A DNA stretch of 64,000 bases from Lunularia cruciata (lineage: Eukaryota; Streptophyta; Marchantiopsida; Lunulariales; Lunulariaceae): contig OX419761.1 in NCBI GenBank assembly GCA_948567375.1, positions 40,400,243-40,464,242 on the forward strand. The letters are read 5' to 3'. Below, piece by piece: positions 32,444-45,290 of this stretch (its first letter is position 1; each line of letters begins with the position of its first letter). A program made the translations under genes and the position numbers. Below the pieces are notes generated by a model. That model did no database searches, was not told where the DNA came from, and saw nothing but the letters and a program-made list of their open reading frames with translations.

Positions 32444-35103
32444 ACTCTTTGTTAATGCAACTATATGAACTTCTTTGTGATAATATAAGGAGTATACAAC
32501 AAAGGTATCTTGATACTATAGAATGTGCATATAAATAGAATCAAGGAATGAATTTGATCCCCTATTGAGCAAAGAGCATAAAACAACAATGTACAAGAGA
32601 TGGTATTGAAGGAATTTGAGACATCAACTTGCATCTATCTAGAGTAGCCACAACATATTCCTAGGGAGATAAAAGGATGAAAGGAGTGTTGAAACTATAA
32701 GCAAATAACATGTGAGACATAACAAGGAAAACATCCACTATTACTATGGTGCACATACTTTATATCTCCTTTGAAAGTGCATGAGACAAGATGTACCAAA
32801 TAGACAAGTTGGTTTAGGGAGGGCAAGACCCAAGGTGATGCATTGACAATAAGCAAAGAGAAGGGGAAAGTTAGGATCTAGAGACTTTGAGGAAAGGCAA
32901 TGACATAGGTGCTCAAACACCAATGCTTTGAGAAACATGGAGAATGGAGTAAGCCATGAGCAAAGAAGGACTTTGTAAGTTGTAACTCCTCAATTGAATC
33001 ATAATCATAGAGAAAAGAAGGAAGATTCTTAGAGGTGAGCAGATGGAAGGTTTACAAGGCAAATACAATATCTATAGAGAAGAGAATTGACTGAGAGGTT
33101 GATAGTTGCTTGTCTACCCTCACATACTTGACCTAATATCAAGGAATGACAAGGATGAAAATACTCTAAAGGTAGACTGTGTGGTTGTAGAGACTATGCA
33201 ATCCGCATGGTTGTTGCTTGTACCCAAATGGTATACTCATCCTTTTGTGTTGACTGATCTCCTCTCAAGAACCTATGAATCCTAGAGGTAGTCTCTTGAT
33301 CCTATGTTATGGGAGAGCATATTATGGTTTGATGCTCTCCCATGGCTTGGAAGGAGTAAAGTCCACTATGGGAAGGGAACTAATAAGGTCTAGGTAGACA
33401 TATCTCTCTCTTGGTCATCTAGTAAGATAATGTAGAATAGCAAGGAGAGTTTAGAGCCCATTAGATGCCATAAAGGCATAGGGATCAAAGTCTACATATA
33501 GGGTCAAGGCAAACTAGGTAGGAATGCTTAAGTAGGGTCCAAAGAGTTTAATAAAGAGTCTGAGTCTAGAGGACCCTACAGAGATATGATTGGAGTATGG
33601 ATGGGGGTAGGAATAGAAGAAGCCTCCGCTTGTATACACAAACATCAAATGAACTCAACTATAAGCTATATGATGTAGTTAGTCTTTAACTAACATAGGA
33701 ATTTAAGAAAGTATAAAGGCATCTTTGAAGGTAATAATATATGGATGTAGTTGCTATTTTAATTGTATAATGACCAAATTAATAAATAATTATTTAATAT
33801 ACATGCTTTACATAATATTTTAGTTATGTTCAAACTTTCATTATAGCTTCTCCTTGAAATAATCATTATAATACTCATAATATCTATTATAGCTTCTCCT
33901 TGAAAAGAATACTTTTAGACCTAATTTAAATTTTTATGACTTAAAAATTTCATGCCTCAAAATTTAATTTATGAAAAATCTTTATTAATTTCCTAAATTA
34001 GTAGCAATTTGGTGTTAGGTCAATTTTACATGTAGTAATAGTGATATTTAACTAACTTAAACATGGCAGATTGATATAAAATTTTAATTATCTAATTTTT
34101 TAATATTTAGTATGATAATGATTGAAAATTCAGTTAAAATAAATATTTTAGCTTTTTTAAATTTATTTGAATTAACCATTTTTATAACATATTTATAGTT
34201 TAGAAATCAAACATGTAATCTATACCAAATCCTTCAAAAGTATTAAAATTTATAGAGATTTTTTGTAAAATAAAATTTATCAATGATGTTGATAAGAGTA
34301 TAAAACTTAAAGCACATATATCTCAACAATATCTATAGATGCAATCTGCATTATTATGTTGAATTTCTATATTTCTAACAACTTTCTAATAGTACAATAA
34401 AAATTAATGGTCTTATTTAAAATTTCTATTACATGATATCTATATGGACCCAAATTTTTTTTTTACTATTTGAAACCTATCTAAAATTAACCATTATTTA
34501 TTTCTTAGATAATTTGAGACAAAAATCTTAAGATATAGATAAATTTAACTCACAAAGTGGTTGATTTACATATCTAAGTAAAAATGGAAATTTAAATAAT
34601 ATTATTTCTTTAAAATATAGTATTTCAAGAAGTCTAGATTACCAAAAGACCAAACCAGCTTGATGAAATAAGAAATGTTTATGGTTCTTGATCTTATTCT
34701 TGGTTGTTGTACGAAGGAGAGTCTTTCCTTTCAAAAAATGAAAACCTTTTTGGCTATGGCAAGAGATTGACCTATTAATTAATAAGCAATAAACATATTA
34801 CTCCTTATAAAATTCTAAGACAAAGCACATATTATAAGGTTCTATTTGTATCCATAAACAATCATATTAATTTCAGGTAGAACTGCATGTAAGCCCACAT
34901 TTTTGCAAAATTCACTTTTTTTTAAAAAATTTTATCAAACATAATATGCTTATTTTAAAAGACGAGGCATAGTAGTTTATTTTATACAAGGAAAAATTTC
35001 TTAAGAATTGCCCTCTTAGTTGTGTCACAAAAGGGTCAAAGTGCCTAAGCAAGAGTGTGAATGATATTGCGTTTGAAATAGAGTAAAACAAAGCCAAGTG
35101 CAT
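32444..35103. other. AT-rich sequence, no recognised gene
   Basis: The part from 33,700 to 34,950 is very AT-rich, with many A/T runs and stops in all frames. No repeat shared with the rest of the window was noticed. Short ORFs (32,744-32,938, 34,912-35,103, both minus) show no recognisable domain. Confidence 0.5.
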
Positions 35104-35128
35104 AAACCCTAAACCCTAAACCCTAAAC
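35104..35128. repeat. Interstitial plant telomere-type repeat
   Basis: Three exact AAACCCT units followed by AAAC (plant telomere TTTAGGG on the other strand). Confidence 0.9.
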
Positions 35129-35775
35129 TACAAGCCAAAGTGCACATAGATGCAAGTGCCTACAAGGCTAAGTACCTTTGAACTTGAAGGTATTTGTAGC
35201 CTACAACCGCACAAAGATTTGAATATGTTGCCAAGCAAACAAGGAATTGGCACCAATGGCCTTTACACTCAAGAAGACCGTTAGCATTTGGCAGGTAGTT
35301 TTGCTTATGGAAGAGTGACTGGTTGGGAATCTTTTGCATGTGCAAGGGTGACATCTAGTGGAAGATAGAGTTGATGCAAGGCAAGACAACATGCTGTCTA
35401 TCATGGGCCTCACATGTGCAAAGGATAAGTGTTCTCTAGCTCCTCACCCACCAAAGGATTGACGAGAGACCATAGAAATGGACTATAAATTCAAGGGCTC
35501 ATCAACTTGTTTCACTTTTCAAAGAGCTCTCATGCATTTGTAGTTAATCAAATAGAATTCCCTTGTCATCTTGCAGACATTTTGAGTAGTTAGCCTTTAG
35601 ATGTGAGTACTAATTGGAGTGATACCTAGCACTTATAGTAGTTTCAGCCTTAGCACTTGCACTTCTTTATTTGGATAATAAACATGGTATTCTCTCTAAA
35701 AGCCTATAGGAAGATCTCCAAGGCCATCTTTTGAGCATCTATAGTAAACAAATGAGCTATCCATTGCAGGACGAA

Positions 35776-35787
35776 TGTTATCAGAGC
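35776..35787 (+). other. Primer-binding-site-like sequence in X3
   Basis: TGTTATCAGAGC differs by one base from TGGTATCAGAGC, the plant initiator-Met tRNA site. X1, X2 and X4 have more diverged sequences at the same place. Confidence 0.55.
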
Positions 35788-35876
35788 AATTATTTGGGTG
35801 TTCTTGCTCTAGAACTAGGAGTTGAGGGACTTTGTCAACATCCATGAGATGAAAGGCATGAGAAAGAAAAAAGGGA

Positions 35877-37680
35877 TTGAGAGTAAAATCTCACAATTGG
35901 ACAAAGAAACATTGGCAAATGGTACTTGGCCTAGATGTAGGAGTGGTAAGAGCAATGACCCTAGATACCAAGTTCACTAATAAAGAATTGATAGACAAAA
36001 TCAAAGCCACATTTAACACAAATAGATCAAAGAATAATGGTTTGAAGGTGACCAATTACACAGACTTCACCAAGAGAGCCATTGTGGAGGAAATTATGAA
36101 TTATTCAAACCTAAGCAAGCCACTAATCTAACCAATAGCCAAGCAATAGTCTTTGAATACATTTTATATGGAAAAGCAATGAACTGCACGCATATGTTTT
36201 ACATGCAAACAAGAATATTTGATCAAGATTTTGAAGAAGACAAAGGTGCAACATAGCTTGGCTCATTTCCCATTTTCCATACACCATTTATACATAGGGA
36301 CAAGTTTACAACAAAGGAGGATAGGACAAGATTCCTGACCCACTTCCACCTTACAAGAATTTTGAGAACTAGCACAAAGACAGATGCTCATCAAGAAGTA
36401 TAGGGATACACAAACTACATTTGCAGCATTTGGAAAGTTCATATTAGTGGAAGAGGAGATCATTGCTCCAAATATTACTAAGAGAAAGAAAAGCACACCA
36501 AAGAAGTAGCCAAAATTGATGAAGAAGTTACAATCCAACAAACAAACAATAAAAGTGTCCTTGTTAGAAGGAGAAGTAGAGGACATTGAGGAGAATGATA
36601 AAGAAGATAAAGGAGAAGAATAAGGATCCTTTACCTTGTAGGATTCCACATTGGAGGCAAGAGGGGAGGAGGATCAATGGAAAGATGCACAGTCTACTCC
36701 AAAAGTATATGATCAAGAAATGGAGGAGTACCATGAAGGACCAAAGGAGGAGATGCATGAAGAGACTGCACCACAAGAGGGTGCACCCCTCAATTATATT
36801 CAAGAGACAAGAGACCAAGAAGAGGAACAATACCAAGCTGAGTACTTGCAAGACAAAGAACTTTGGCCCAAAGTGCAAGATGATGCCAAAGTCCTACAAC
36901 CAAAAGAATACAAAATCACAAAACATGTTGAAGAAGAAGAAGAAGAAGAAGAAGAGGTGGATAATAAGTTGATGTTGAAGATCCTCCACTAAAAATATAG
37001 ATTGATTTTGGGGAAGGATTGATTCTTTCAGCATTAGTACCTATGAAAGAGGGTGCACACTTTGTCATTCACTCAATAAGAGCGGCACTAAAATTGATAT
37101 AGATTCTACTTCCCTTGTATGAGGCCAAGTGCCTTGCCATTGTGGATTACACCACACTACTATGCAACAAGCACAAGCATGTCTATGTTAGGAAGGCCAA
37201 GGAGGAATGTGTCAAAGAAGAAGTAACCAAAGCTAGAAACCTATACAAAGAAGAAGCCAAGAAGGTAAATGCCTCAGTGGAAGAGAATAATAAAATTAAG
37301 AGGTAGAGTTCCACAATGGAAGAAAACCATGATCACAAGGAGGAAGAAAACCAAAATTGCAAGGAGATCTAAGAGCACTTTTTTTGGAGCACAAGCAAAG
37401 GCAATTAGGCTATGAGGACCAATTGTGCAACAAGGATGAAGAGTTTTCAAGCACTTGGAATGAACTAGAGAGTGTTAATGTCAAGATTGTGACCTTAGGA
37501 ATCCAGATCCATGAATACCAAAAGGAGGTGGTGCTTCAATTGGAGCACATGACCAAGGAGTTGGAGAAAGAGACAAAAAAACAAGTAGAAAGTATCAAAT
37601 GCATGAGTAAATGCAAGAGGAGTGGAATACTTGGACTCAAAAATTATAGGAGGAAAAGTATAAACCTTCAGTAGTTAGAG
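35877..37680 (+). pseudogene. X3 main ORF remnants (unrecognised protein)
   Basis: N-terminal piece 35,877-36,131 includes WTKKHWQMVLGLDVGVVRAM and NYTDFTKRAIVEEIMNY, aligning with X2 and X4. A middle acidic part (36,651-36,992) is rich in Glu and Gln and ends in a run of Glu encoded by (GAA)n at about 36,931-36,957. A C-terminal coiled coil follows (37,115-37,306 and 37,357-37,674) with KAKEECVKEEVTKARNLYKE, matching the same region of X2. Several stops and frameshifts break it. No enzyme motif is visible and I do not recognise the family. Confidence 0.6.
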
Positions 37681-37689
37681 GAGTCCATG

Positions 37690-38600
37690 AATTTCTTCAT
37701 GGAGAGGCTACAAAAAGAAGGACAATTGTGAGAACTCAAGACAAAAGTATATAATCCCAATTGTATGCACAAAAGACTAGAAAGCCATGCATGCAAAAAA
37801 GAGAGGATAGATCACTTGTCAACTTGGTTAAAGAAGCATTCAAATGATAAGTTTACAAAATTCTACAAGACATACCTACTAGAAATCATGAGATATAAAG
37901 TTTAAATAGATTGCTTCTTTAAGGATTTCAAAGGCAAAGGTAGTTCTCCTCAACCAAGTCTTGGGTGGAAGATACTTCACACCACCAAAGAAGGGATAGT
38001 TGTGCTAAAGTAAATTGAAGACCTCTTGGATGTAAATGTTACTCTTAGTAGTAGGCACTCAAAACTATATATACTTTAGGAAGAGTGTCCAAAAAATTGT
38101 AAATAGTTCAAGATAAATGAATTTGGAGTTGTATAGAACTTTGCTAGTAAGTAGGCATTCAGGATTCTACATACTTTAAGAAGAGTATTACTTTGGAGTT
38201 GTAGGTCAAAAAAGGAAATTTCAAATTATTGTAAGGAAAGACCTAACACCTTCTGAGACATATATAAGGCACCTAATCAACTTGTAGGTGATTAGAATAA
38301 GATAAGATTAGGATCTTAAGTGTGTGATGTAGGTAGTGATACAAGATTTTTAGGTAATCCACTTAGGCTCTTGATCCCTTTGAAGAAAAGCTAAGAATTT
38401 ATTTAAGGCTTAGTTCCAAAGGCACACATGTTCATTTCCATACTTTTGAATTTATTAAAGAAGACTTTTACTTCTCTACAAATTGAGTCTTTCTATTTTA
38501 TGTGTTGCTAAATGTTTGTGTCAAGTAGAGGTGATGATTTTCACAATAAGCTCATAAGTGCTTGAGTATAGAGCAGTGTACTCACCTTTGATCAGGATGT
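37690..38600. other. No recognised gene; possible X3 remnant
   Basis: Coiled-coil-like reading may continue for a short way past 37,680. After that no coding signal or repeat was recognised. Confidence 0.35.
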
Positions 38601-38798
38601 GTGATTCCTATGGGACCTAAAAGAGTGAACTTGTATGTTGAGGAGTTGATTCAAATACTCAGATCATGGGAAGTACCACGGAATCAAAAAATCAAGTCAT
38701 TTGGCAAACATGAAGATGACTTTGTATTTGTGCTTCTTGGGAAAGGGAGTATGCATCATGAGTGCAAAGTCTTTGGGACGAAGAGGCACTCACAATGA
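38601..38798 (+). CDS. Small hypothetical ORF
   Basis: 65 codons (VNLYVEELIQILRSWEV, EDDFVFVLLGKGS). The composition looks protein-like, but no family is recognised and there are no clear neighbours. It may be a chance ORF or a transposon fragment. Confidence 0.2.
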   Translation: MIPMGPKRVNLYVEELIQILRSWEVPRNQKIKSFGKHEDDFVFVLLGKGSMHHECKVFGTKRHSQ

Positions 38799-38799
38799 A

Positions 38800-40320
38800 G
38801 TAATCTATCAACTTCAAGAGTAATAGAGAAACTATATGGAGTGAATGCAATTATCAATTTTCCTTTTTTCTGTATTGCTCCAAAGAGGATGACACTACAC
38901 TCTTCTAAGAGTAGTTACTACCCAAGAGGTTAAATTTGAAACAATAAAGAAATTATGACATAGTGATACTTTCCTTCACAATTATTTATTTTTGGCCTAT
39001 ATCCTTGAGATAAAGACCTATATATTACCTTGAGATATGACCATTTTTACTATTAATACATTGAAAATGAGTTGTCATTCTGCCATCTAATCAATTTCCA
39101 TAATGATCAATTGAGTGAAGTTCACCCTAAAATTGATATATAAAGTTGTAAAATCCATTAATATCAACCAAATATTATATAGATTTTGAGAAGGGAAGTT
39201 TGTAAGATCATAGATTCCTTTGTCTATCTCTAAACCCACTTTTTTATCCTCATAAGAATTGTCAAGAATTGTCAAGAATGTCTAAAATGCAAAACATTTT
39301 CAATCATGTGTACTCACTCATAGATTCCATAACTTATAAAAATCATGCAAAATCTCAAGCCAAACCAAAGGATCCATATGTTATGGTCAAGATTATACAC
39401 ACTATTTAATGTTTGTAATAATTATACCTTGAACTAACAACATAGTTCATTCATTACACAAAAATTGTGCATTCAAAAATAAATTTTTTTAGTAAAGAAT
39501 TCCCTCTTTACTTCAAAAATATATGATGACATTTAAGCTCCATCCAAGTCTGACTTCTTTTCCACACTCTCACTTTTCTTAAGATTCTCAAATTGTATCC
39601 TGACTCACATTAGATCTCACTCATCACAATCAATGAAGATAGAAAATGATATTTGCGCACTCAAGGCTACATGAGTCACTCATCACAAAAAAAGCTTAAT
39701 AAGTGTCTCTTGTTTCTTATATTTACAATAGTAAGAGGTTAATGTAGTAAAATTCAATTACTAAGTAAGTTTCACAAGCTTTTGTAGTAGAAAGGAGAAT
39801 CATATGAGTAGATATCTCTACTCTTTGACTAATCTACTTGCTTTGAAGCTTATAAAAATCATATAGAATCTAAAAGAGAATATATAAAATTCTTAGATAA
39901 TAAAAATATATAATTAATAATACAATTTTACTCACATCACTAAATTGAGCAATCCATGAAGGATTAGATATAATATTTGATCTTTACTAAAAAATAATAA
40001 ATAAAAGCCTCTTGCACATTTTTTATTCTAGCCCAAATAATTGCTAAATTTAGCATTAATTAAATTTATATAGTTATAACTAACTTTAATCATGATGAAC
40101 AAAACAAATCATGACTACCTTCTAAAATCTCTCATAAAAAATTTGTAATTATAAACCTATATCGGTAAGGTAATATTATCACAAGTGACTATAACTTGGT
40201 AAAGATATATATATGCAGGTGTTCTTCTTGGTCTTCTTGTGGTGCCCATATTTTCACAAAATTTATTCTTCTTATTTATTTCACTCTTATACAGAAAAAT
40301 ATGGTAGAATAATTTATTGT
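38800..40320. other. AT-rich sequence, no recognised gene
   Basis: No coding signal or recognised repeat on either strand. Confidence 0.5.
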
Positions 40321-40329
40321 TTAGGAAGG

Positions 40330-42450
40330 AAAGCTTCTTAGTTGAGTTTCCTTTTGAGTTGTGTCTCTACATGTCCCAATACAAAGGGAACAAGTACAAA
40401 GCTGAATGCCAAATTAGACAAGCTCTAAATGATGGTCAAAGAGAAAGAACCCAAGTTTGGATACCCTTGTACCCAAAAAACTTTGGCCCAAAGATTTTTT
40501 TCCTTTGAAGACCTTTGGCCTAGACATTGTTTCACCCACAAGACATTCAAAATTTGAGTGCACCACCACTTGGTTAAAGAATTGCCACAAAAGACCATTC
40601 ATATTCAAAGTAGACCATTTGCAATCAAGGAAGAGTTTTGCATATGTAGAAGAGGACTACTCACCAAAGGTGTCATTCATATGTGTGGAAAGGGACGTCT
40701 CACCAACTACTTAGTCATTGAAGATGAATGATTGAAGAATCTAGCTATAAAACCAAGTGCTCACTAATCAATGTCATTGTTCATGAAACAATTTCATTCT
40801 CAGATTTGAGCAATCTTAGAAATCTGAAGCCTTAGTCCTCATTCTTACTGTCTTTATGATTGTTCATCTTTATACACAACCACAAATTTGATAGGAAACA
40901 TAGTGCTTGTCCATAAACCTATAACAAAGATCATCAAAGTTGTTCCTTATAGTCCAATAGTAAACAAGAGTGCAATCCATTGCAAGAGTAAAGTGATCTA
41001 AAGCAAACATCTTGGCTTCTTGCTCTAGAAGTAAGAGTTGAGTGACTTTGGAATGACCAATGAGGTGAGGGAAAGGAAGTAGAGATCAACTAGGGACTTG
41101 AGAGAGGAAATCCATATAATTGCACTAAAGAGAATTGGAGAAATATGATGGGAGTGGATGTAGTATCAACAAGGGCCGTGCCATTAGAGATGAAGTTTGT
41201 AGATTGGGTGTTGAATGCAAACATCAAGTGACCTTTGCAAAGAAGAGGCAAAAGAATAATGGATGGAAGGTGTGTAATTACAAGGACCCAATCCAAAGAG
41301 TGATCTTGGAAGCAGTCATGAAGCTCTTCAAGCAACAATAAAAATAACATATTTGACCAAAAATCAAGTTGTCTTCTTCAAGTACATGTATTAGGGAGAA
41401 CCTAATAATTGAGTAAACATGTTATAATTTCAAGCAAGGAGTTTACATTGAGAATTCAAGGAAGATGGTGGAGCTACCTAGTTAGCTCCACTTGTGATAC
41501 ATTTATACATGGAGCTAAGCCAATTATCAAGGGAGGAACAACAAGAAGTTCCCAAGCCACTTCCATCTAGTGGTGTACTTTGCCTTGCAACCCAAAGGCA
41601 AATTGTTGATCAAGAAGTATAGGAAGGTATGTAAACTATGAAACCATCAGAGAATTTGTGCTAGTGGAAGAAGAAGAGGCTACCACAAAGACAATGAAGA
41701 AGAAGACACCCCCAACAAAGTACCCAACACTAACAAAGAGACCAAAATGAAATCTCAAATTTTTGATACAACTTTGGATGTAGAGGAAGAAGAAGCATTA
41801 GAAGAAGAAGACTCAAAAGACAAGTAATAGGAAGAAGAAGAAGAAAAATCTTTTACATTGTAAGATTTTGCAAGAAGATTTGAGGGAGGAGAGCAATATG
41901 AGGATGCACAATTGGCTCCAAACCCAGAAAAGAGTGAGCACAAGGAAGACTAGGCCAAAAGATCAATATGATTTTTCACACTTACCCAAAGTACCCCCAA
42001 GTCTTGAACAAGAAGCTGATGTCCCTAAAGAAGAGTGAAAGAACACCAAAGGAAGACAAGAACAAAAAATTTGGCCCAAAATTCAACAAGAAGCCAAAGA
42101 CCATTGGCTAAAAGTAGAAGTAGAAGGAGAAGCCAAAGTAGGAATCAAAGTAGAGGAAGAAGGCAAAGACCCTTATGAATTTTAGGTGGAAAGATTGGCC
42201 CAAGAAATCCAAATACCTATGATGGAGGGGGTGAACTTCATCATATATTTGGTAGGAGCAATGCTACAACTAATGGAGCTTCTATTGCCATAACATCAAG
42301 CATTCTAATTCAATGTGATGGATCACATTACACTGATCCAAAGACTCCATAAGATCATCTTTACTTGAAGTGCAAAGGAGTGGAAATGAAAGAAGGAAAT
42401 AGAAAGGTGAGAAACCTATATAAGGTGGAGTTAAAGAAATTAAATAATCT
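40330..42450 (+). mobile_element. Family X copy 4 (X4), partial
   Basis: Collinear with X2: the 'tttgagtgcaccaccac' block (40,550), TATA box ctataaaac (40,745-40,753), the 'cttcttgctctagaagtaag' block (41,014), the N-terminal reading KRIGEI...MKFVDWVLNANI (41,125-41,230), a Lys/Glu-rich middle (41,680-42,190) and the start of the coiled coil. It is truncated near 42,450 and so lacks the convergent ORF. The frame is broken by many stops. Confidence 0.6.
41135..41341 (+). pseudogene. X4 N-terminal ORF remnant
   Basis: A 68-codon open piece ends with KVCNYKDPIQRVILEAVMKL. This aligns with X2 (SYKDPTQQAIAKEVMKL) and X3 (NYTDFTKRAIVEEIM). The alignment supports a conserved domain, but its function is unknown. 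Confidence 0.5.
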
Positions 42451-43254
42451 AATGCTTATATAAATTGTTACATAACATATGTCAACATCAAAATCATATA
42501 CTATACAAGTAAAACTCATATAGAAGTCACATGCAAACTCAAAAGATCCATAATAATCAATTGATCAAAACTTAGATCAAGTTTCAAATCTAAACATTCA
42601 ACACTCAATAAAAATTGCAAATATGTCACATTGTCAAGCCATGCCCACTCTAGCTAGGAGAATCTAGGTAATGCTTGCTAGCCTCTATCTATCATAATGA
42701 AGAGCTCAAAGGATCAAGATAGAATAAGTGAACTCTTTAGAGTTGCAATTTGGAATATACTCCTTGTAGCCAAGAATCTAGCCCTAGTGGTGCATCAGAC
42801 AGTCCATTTGACATTTGGCCAATCTAACAATGCAAATGATATCCAAATGGTATGAGTAGTCAAGCTAATACCATATCTAGCCACCACTAAGTAGTCCATG
42901 GGCAACTACTCATATAATATGATGATCACCAAAACTATCACTATAGCATTCTAACAAACTAGTTTTGATGCTACAAATCTTGTGATAACTATCATACATA
43001 TATACATTGCTACAAGATATACATTGTTGTAAACATCATTTTGCAAAAAATCACACCTTATATAGACATCATACACAAACTCCAAAGACCTATAATTGCA
43101 CTCCTAGTTGATGATTAGGTCATTCTAACTCCAAATAGCCATCTCTTCCAAGTATGTGATATACCTTATGATGAGCAAATATCAAGAAGCCCAGTGTTAT
43201 TGAGCCCTATTGTTAGTCACCATTTGCAATCTAGATCACATAAAAAGTGAACTA
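42451..43254. other. No recognised gene
   Basis: AT-rich, no coding signal. It may hold the 3' end or LTR of the PHD-tailed gypsy element next to it, but no paired repeat was seen. Confidence 0.4.
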
Positions 43255-44460
43255 GCTATATTTTCAAGTACATTGAGGTTGTAGCTATTGCTCTTGAGGA
43301 ACCATCTTGAGGAGAGGGATCAAACATACCATGCCATCCTCTCAAAAACTTATCTTACACACCATATCACAACACCAACATAGTAGTAACTCTACCCAAA
43401 GAGCCACATAACATACATCACAAGCCTACATATAAAACTACCAAGGTTGGGTCCATCATGTCGTCAATGTTTGGGAGGCATCATGGTACACACTTGTGCA
43501 TATGATCAATCCAAACAACACCATCATGTGCTTCTAACATAAGGACTCCTAAAGGCAAAACCTCATGCACTTTAAAGATAGTGCAACTTGTAGTCACATC
43601 AAGAGTTGTTGGTGTAGTTTATTGTAGATATATAATTCACTAGATGGAACCAATGGATCAAGTGTTTCTAAATTCCTCCTTGAACATTGGCATAATGTAA
43701 GGCATTCTTATGTTGAGCAATTGCTAATTTTTCAAAGTCCATCAACATCACTTGCCAAAAATCTCTACATATAGAGAACATGCACTCACCTATACATTTT
43801 GATCATCCAAGTCCAAAACTATAATTGCATCATGACAAATGGCTAAAGATAAATGTTGATCTCATCCATAGAGTAAGAAGTAAAGAGAGATGGATGCTAA
43901 GGAGGCTTTCTGGCTAAATCAATAGCCCATATCCAACCTAGGTAACTAGAGATTCCAATTTCAAAATGGCCTCTCTATAAACTATATTTATGCAATCCTC
44001 TATTCATCATTTGGACCACTCTCTTTGCTAAACCATTTATAGTAGGGTGATCTTGGAGGGTAGTATGGTGATCAATCAAGACATTATGACACAAGATCTA
44101 AAACTCTCCCAAAAACTTTTTACCTTGATCAATCAAAACCTTAATTAGTGCACCAAAATGACTAAGAACCCAATCTAATAATGAGTAAATTGTCTCTTTA
44201 TTATACTTGTCAAGAAGTGCTCTCAACTCAATCCAGTTGGAAAAGTGTTCCACCATAACCAAACATAATGATGATGTCTCATAGTCAATGGTAAAGGTCT
44301 AACAAAGTCCAAAATGTAGTAGTAACCCAACCTCATGATGGGTAATGGGTGTAAATATAACATAAAAGCATTGCATGATGCTTGAACTCAATCATAAACC
44401 ACACATTTAGCAACAAACTATTGTACATCAACCTAAATGACATACCACCAATAACTTTAT
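43255..44460 (-). pseudogene. Gypsy-type integrase followed by a PHD-finger relic
   Basis: Minus strand. An integrase zinc region is partly visible (FVAKCVVYD, about 44,430). The core follows: PLPIMRLGYYYILDFVRP with the first Asp, HFSNWIELRALLDKY, KVLIDQGKKFLGEF with the second Asp, and HPTINGLAKRVVQMMNRGLH, where the catalytic Glu of 'LAER' reads Lys (44,350-43,950). The post-core part has TTLDVTTSCTIFKVHEVLPL and GVVWIDHM (43,650-43,480). It ends with C-M-L-C-G, then GWH and a CLIPLLKMVPQEQ ... PQCT tail (43,430-43,262), the C-x2-C ... H-x2-C ... C-x2-C pattern of a PHD finger with some ligands lost. No chromodomain is present. Stops and frameshifts are frequent. Confidence 0.7.
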
Positions 44461-44524
44461 TTCTTAGAAAAATATAGTTATTGGTGGAATAAAGTAGAAA
44501 TAAGCTATATTTCTACTTTATTCC
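44445..44524. repeat. Two overlapping hairpins
   Basis: Arms 44,445-44,456 and 44,476-44,487 pair over 12 bp. Arms 44,486-44,502 and 44,508-44,524 form a perfect 17-bp stem with a 5-nt loop. The block interrupts the upstream part of the integrase reading frame, so it may be a small foldback insertion. Confidence 0.85.
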
Positions 44525-44950
44525 AAAATTTCCTAACTCTTCATAAGCATGTCACACCACTCTGGTCTTTAAGATAGAAGGTGTACTCTTCACACTTTTC
44601 CATCCTCCCAACCCAAAGAAGATATCTACCTCCAATCTAAACCAACGGACTTGTTGAACATGGTGTCTTTCCTTGGCACTATGCCACACACAATACCAAT
44701 GAAAAGATAGTCCATCATCATGAATAACTTACTAACCCTCTTTTCTCTCTCTAGGAACAGACTAGATGTCTAGTTGTGGAGCTTATTGATAAGAGGTTGT
44801 ATGTAGACCTATCATTGATATCTTGAACCCATTTGTCTTTCCAACAATTGGAACCTTCCACTCCTATTTCCAACGTTCCTCCCACTAGGTAAGGAAAAGA
44901 GCAACCCAACCTACCATCACAACACACAATCCTAGTTTGCTAAGTAGTAG
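44525..44950. other. Possible continuation of the PHD-gypsy pol, otherwise nothing recognised
   Basis: The minus strand may continue upstream pol sequence, but no motif could be recognised. Confidence 0.3.
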
Positions 44951-44952
44951 TT

Positions 44953-45290
44953 ATGGTGACAATGCTCAAAGTTATCCTTGCTATGTAGCAACAAATTGAT
45001 CATCTTAATAGATTGTTGGAAGAGAGAGATTGTGATGATCAATGATAAGAGCAATTGGAGAGAGCAACTTTTCAAGAAGGAGAAGATTGAGTTTGATTCC
45101 TAAAAACAAGGTATTCAAAGGCAAGAATCTACCGAGTGCAATAGAGAATTTTGTGTTTGATTTTGAATGTTAGTTTGAAGCCAAAAACTTCCTAGATGAT
45201 GGAAGACAAATTGGTTTAGCTCCAAGTCAGCTAGATGAAGCGGCAAAACCATGGTGGCAATTCCTAGTGACTCAAAACCAATGGTAGTTT
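44953..45290 (+). pseudogene. GypA gag fragment
   Basis: Starts MVTMLKVILAM like other GypA gag genes. It includes the segment parallel to GypA1 and GypA3 around 'ggcaagaatct...gtgcaatagagaattttgtgtttg'. It stops abruptly near 45,290, where X1 begins. No LTR or pol adjoins it. Confidence 0.75.

Larger units (their letters stand above)
35400..37680 (+). mobile_element. Family X copy 3 (X3), partial
   Basis: Related to X2 and X1 by order of parts. There is a TATA box (ctataaatt, 35,483-35,491), an initiator-Met-like primer site TGTTATCAGAGC (35,776-35,787), then 'ttcttgctctagaactagg', shared with the other copies. The X protein frame follows. The 5' limit and the 3' end after 37,680 are uncertain. 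An LTR is suggested by the TATA and primer site, but no paired repeat was found. Confidence 0.6.

Noticed and set aside
36263-36878. Minus-strand Phe/Leu/Ser-rich ORFs that look like membrane proteins
   Set aside because: They are the complement of the Lys/Glu-rich X3 frame; apparent hydrophobic segments are a by-product.
38601-38798. Small ORF as part of the X3 protein
   Set aside because: No matching segment was found in X1 or X2, so it was listed only as a low-confidence hypothetical ORF.
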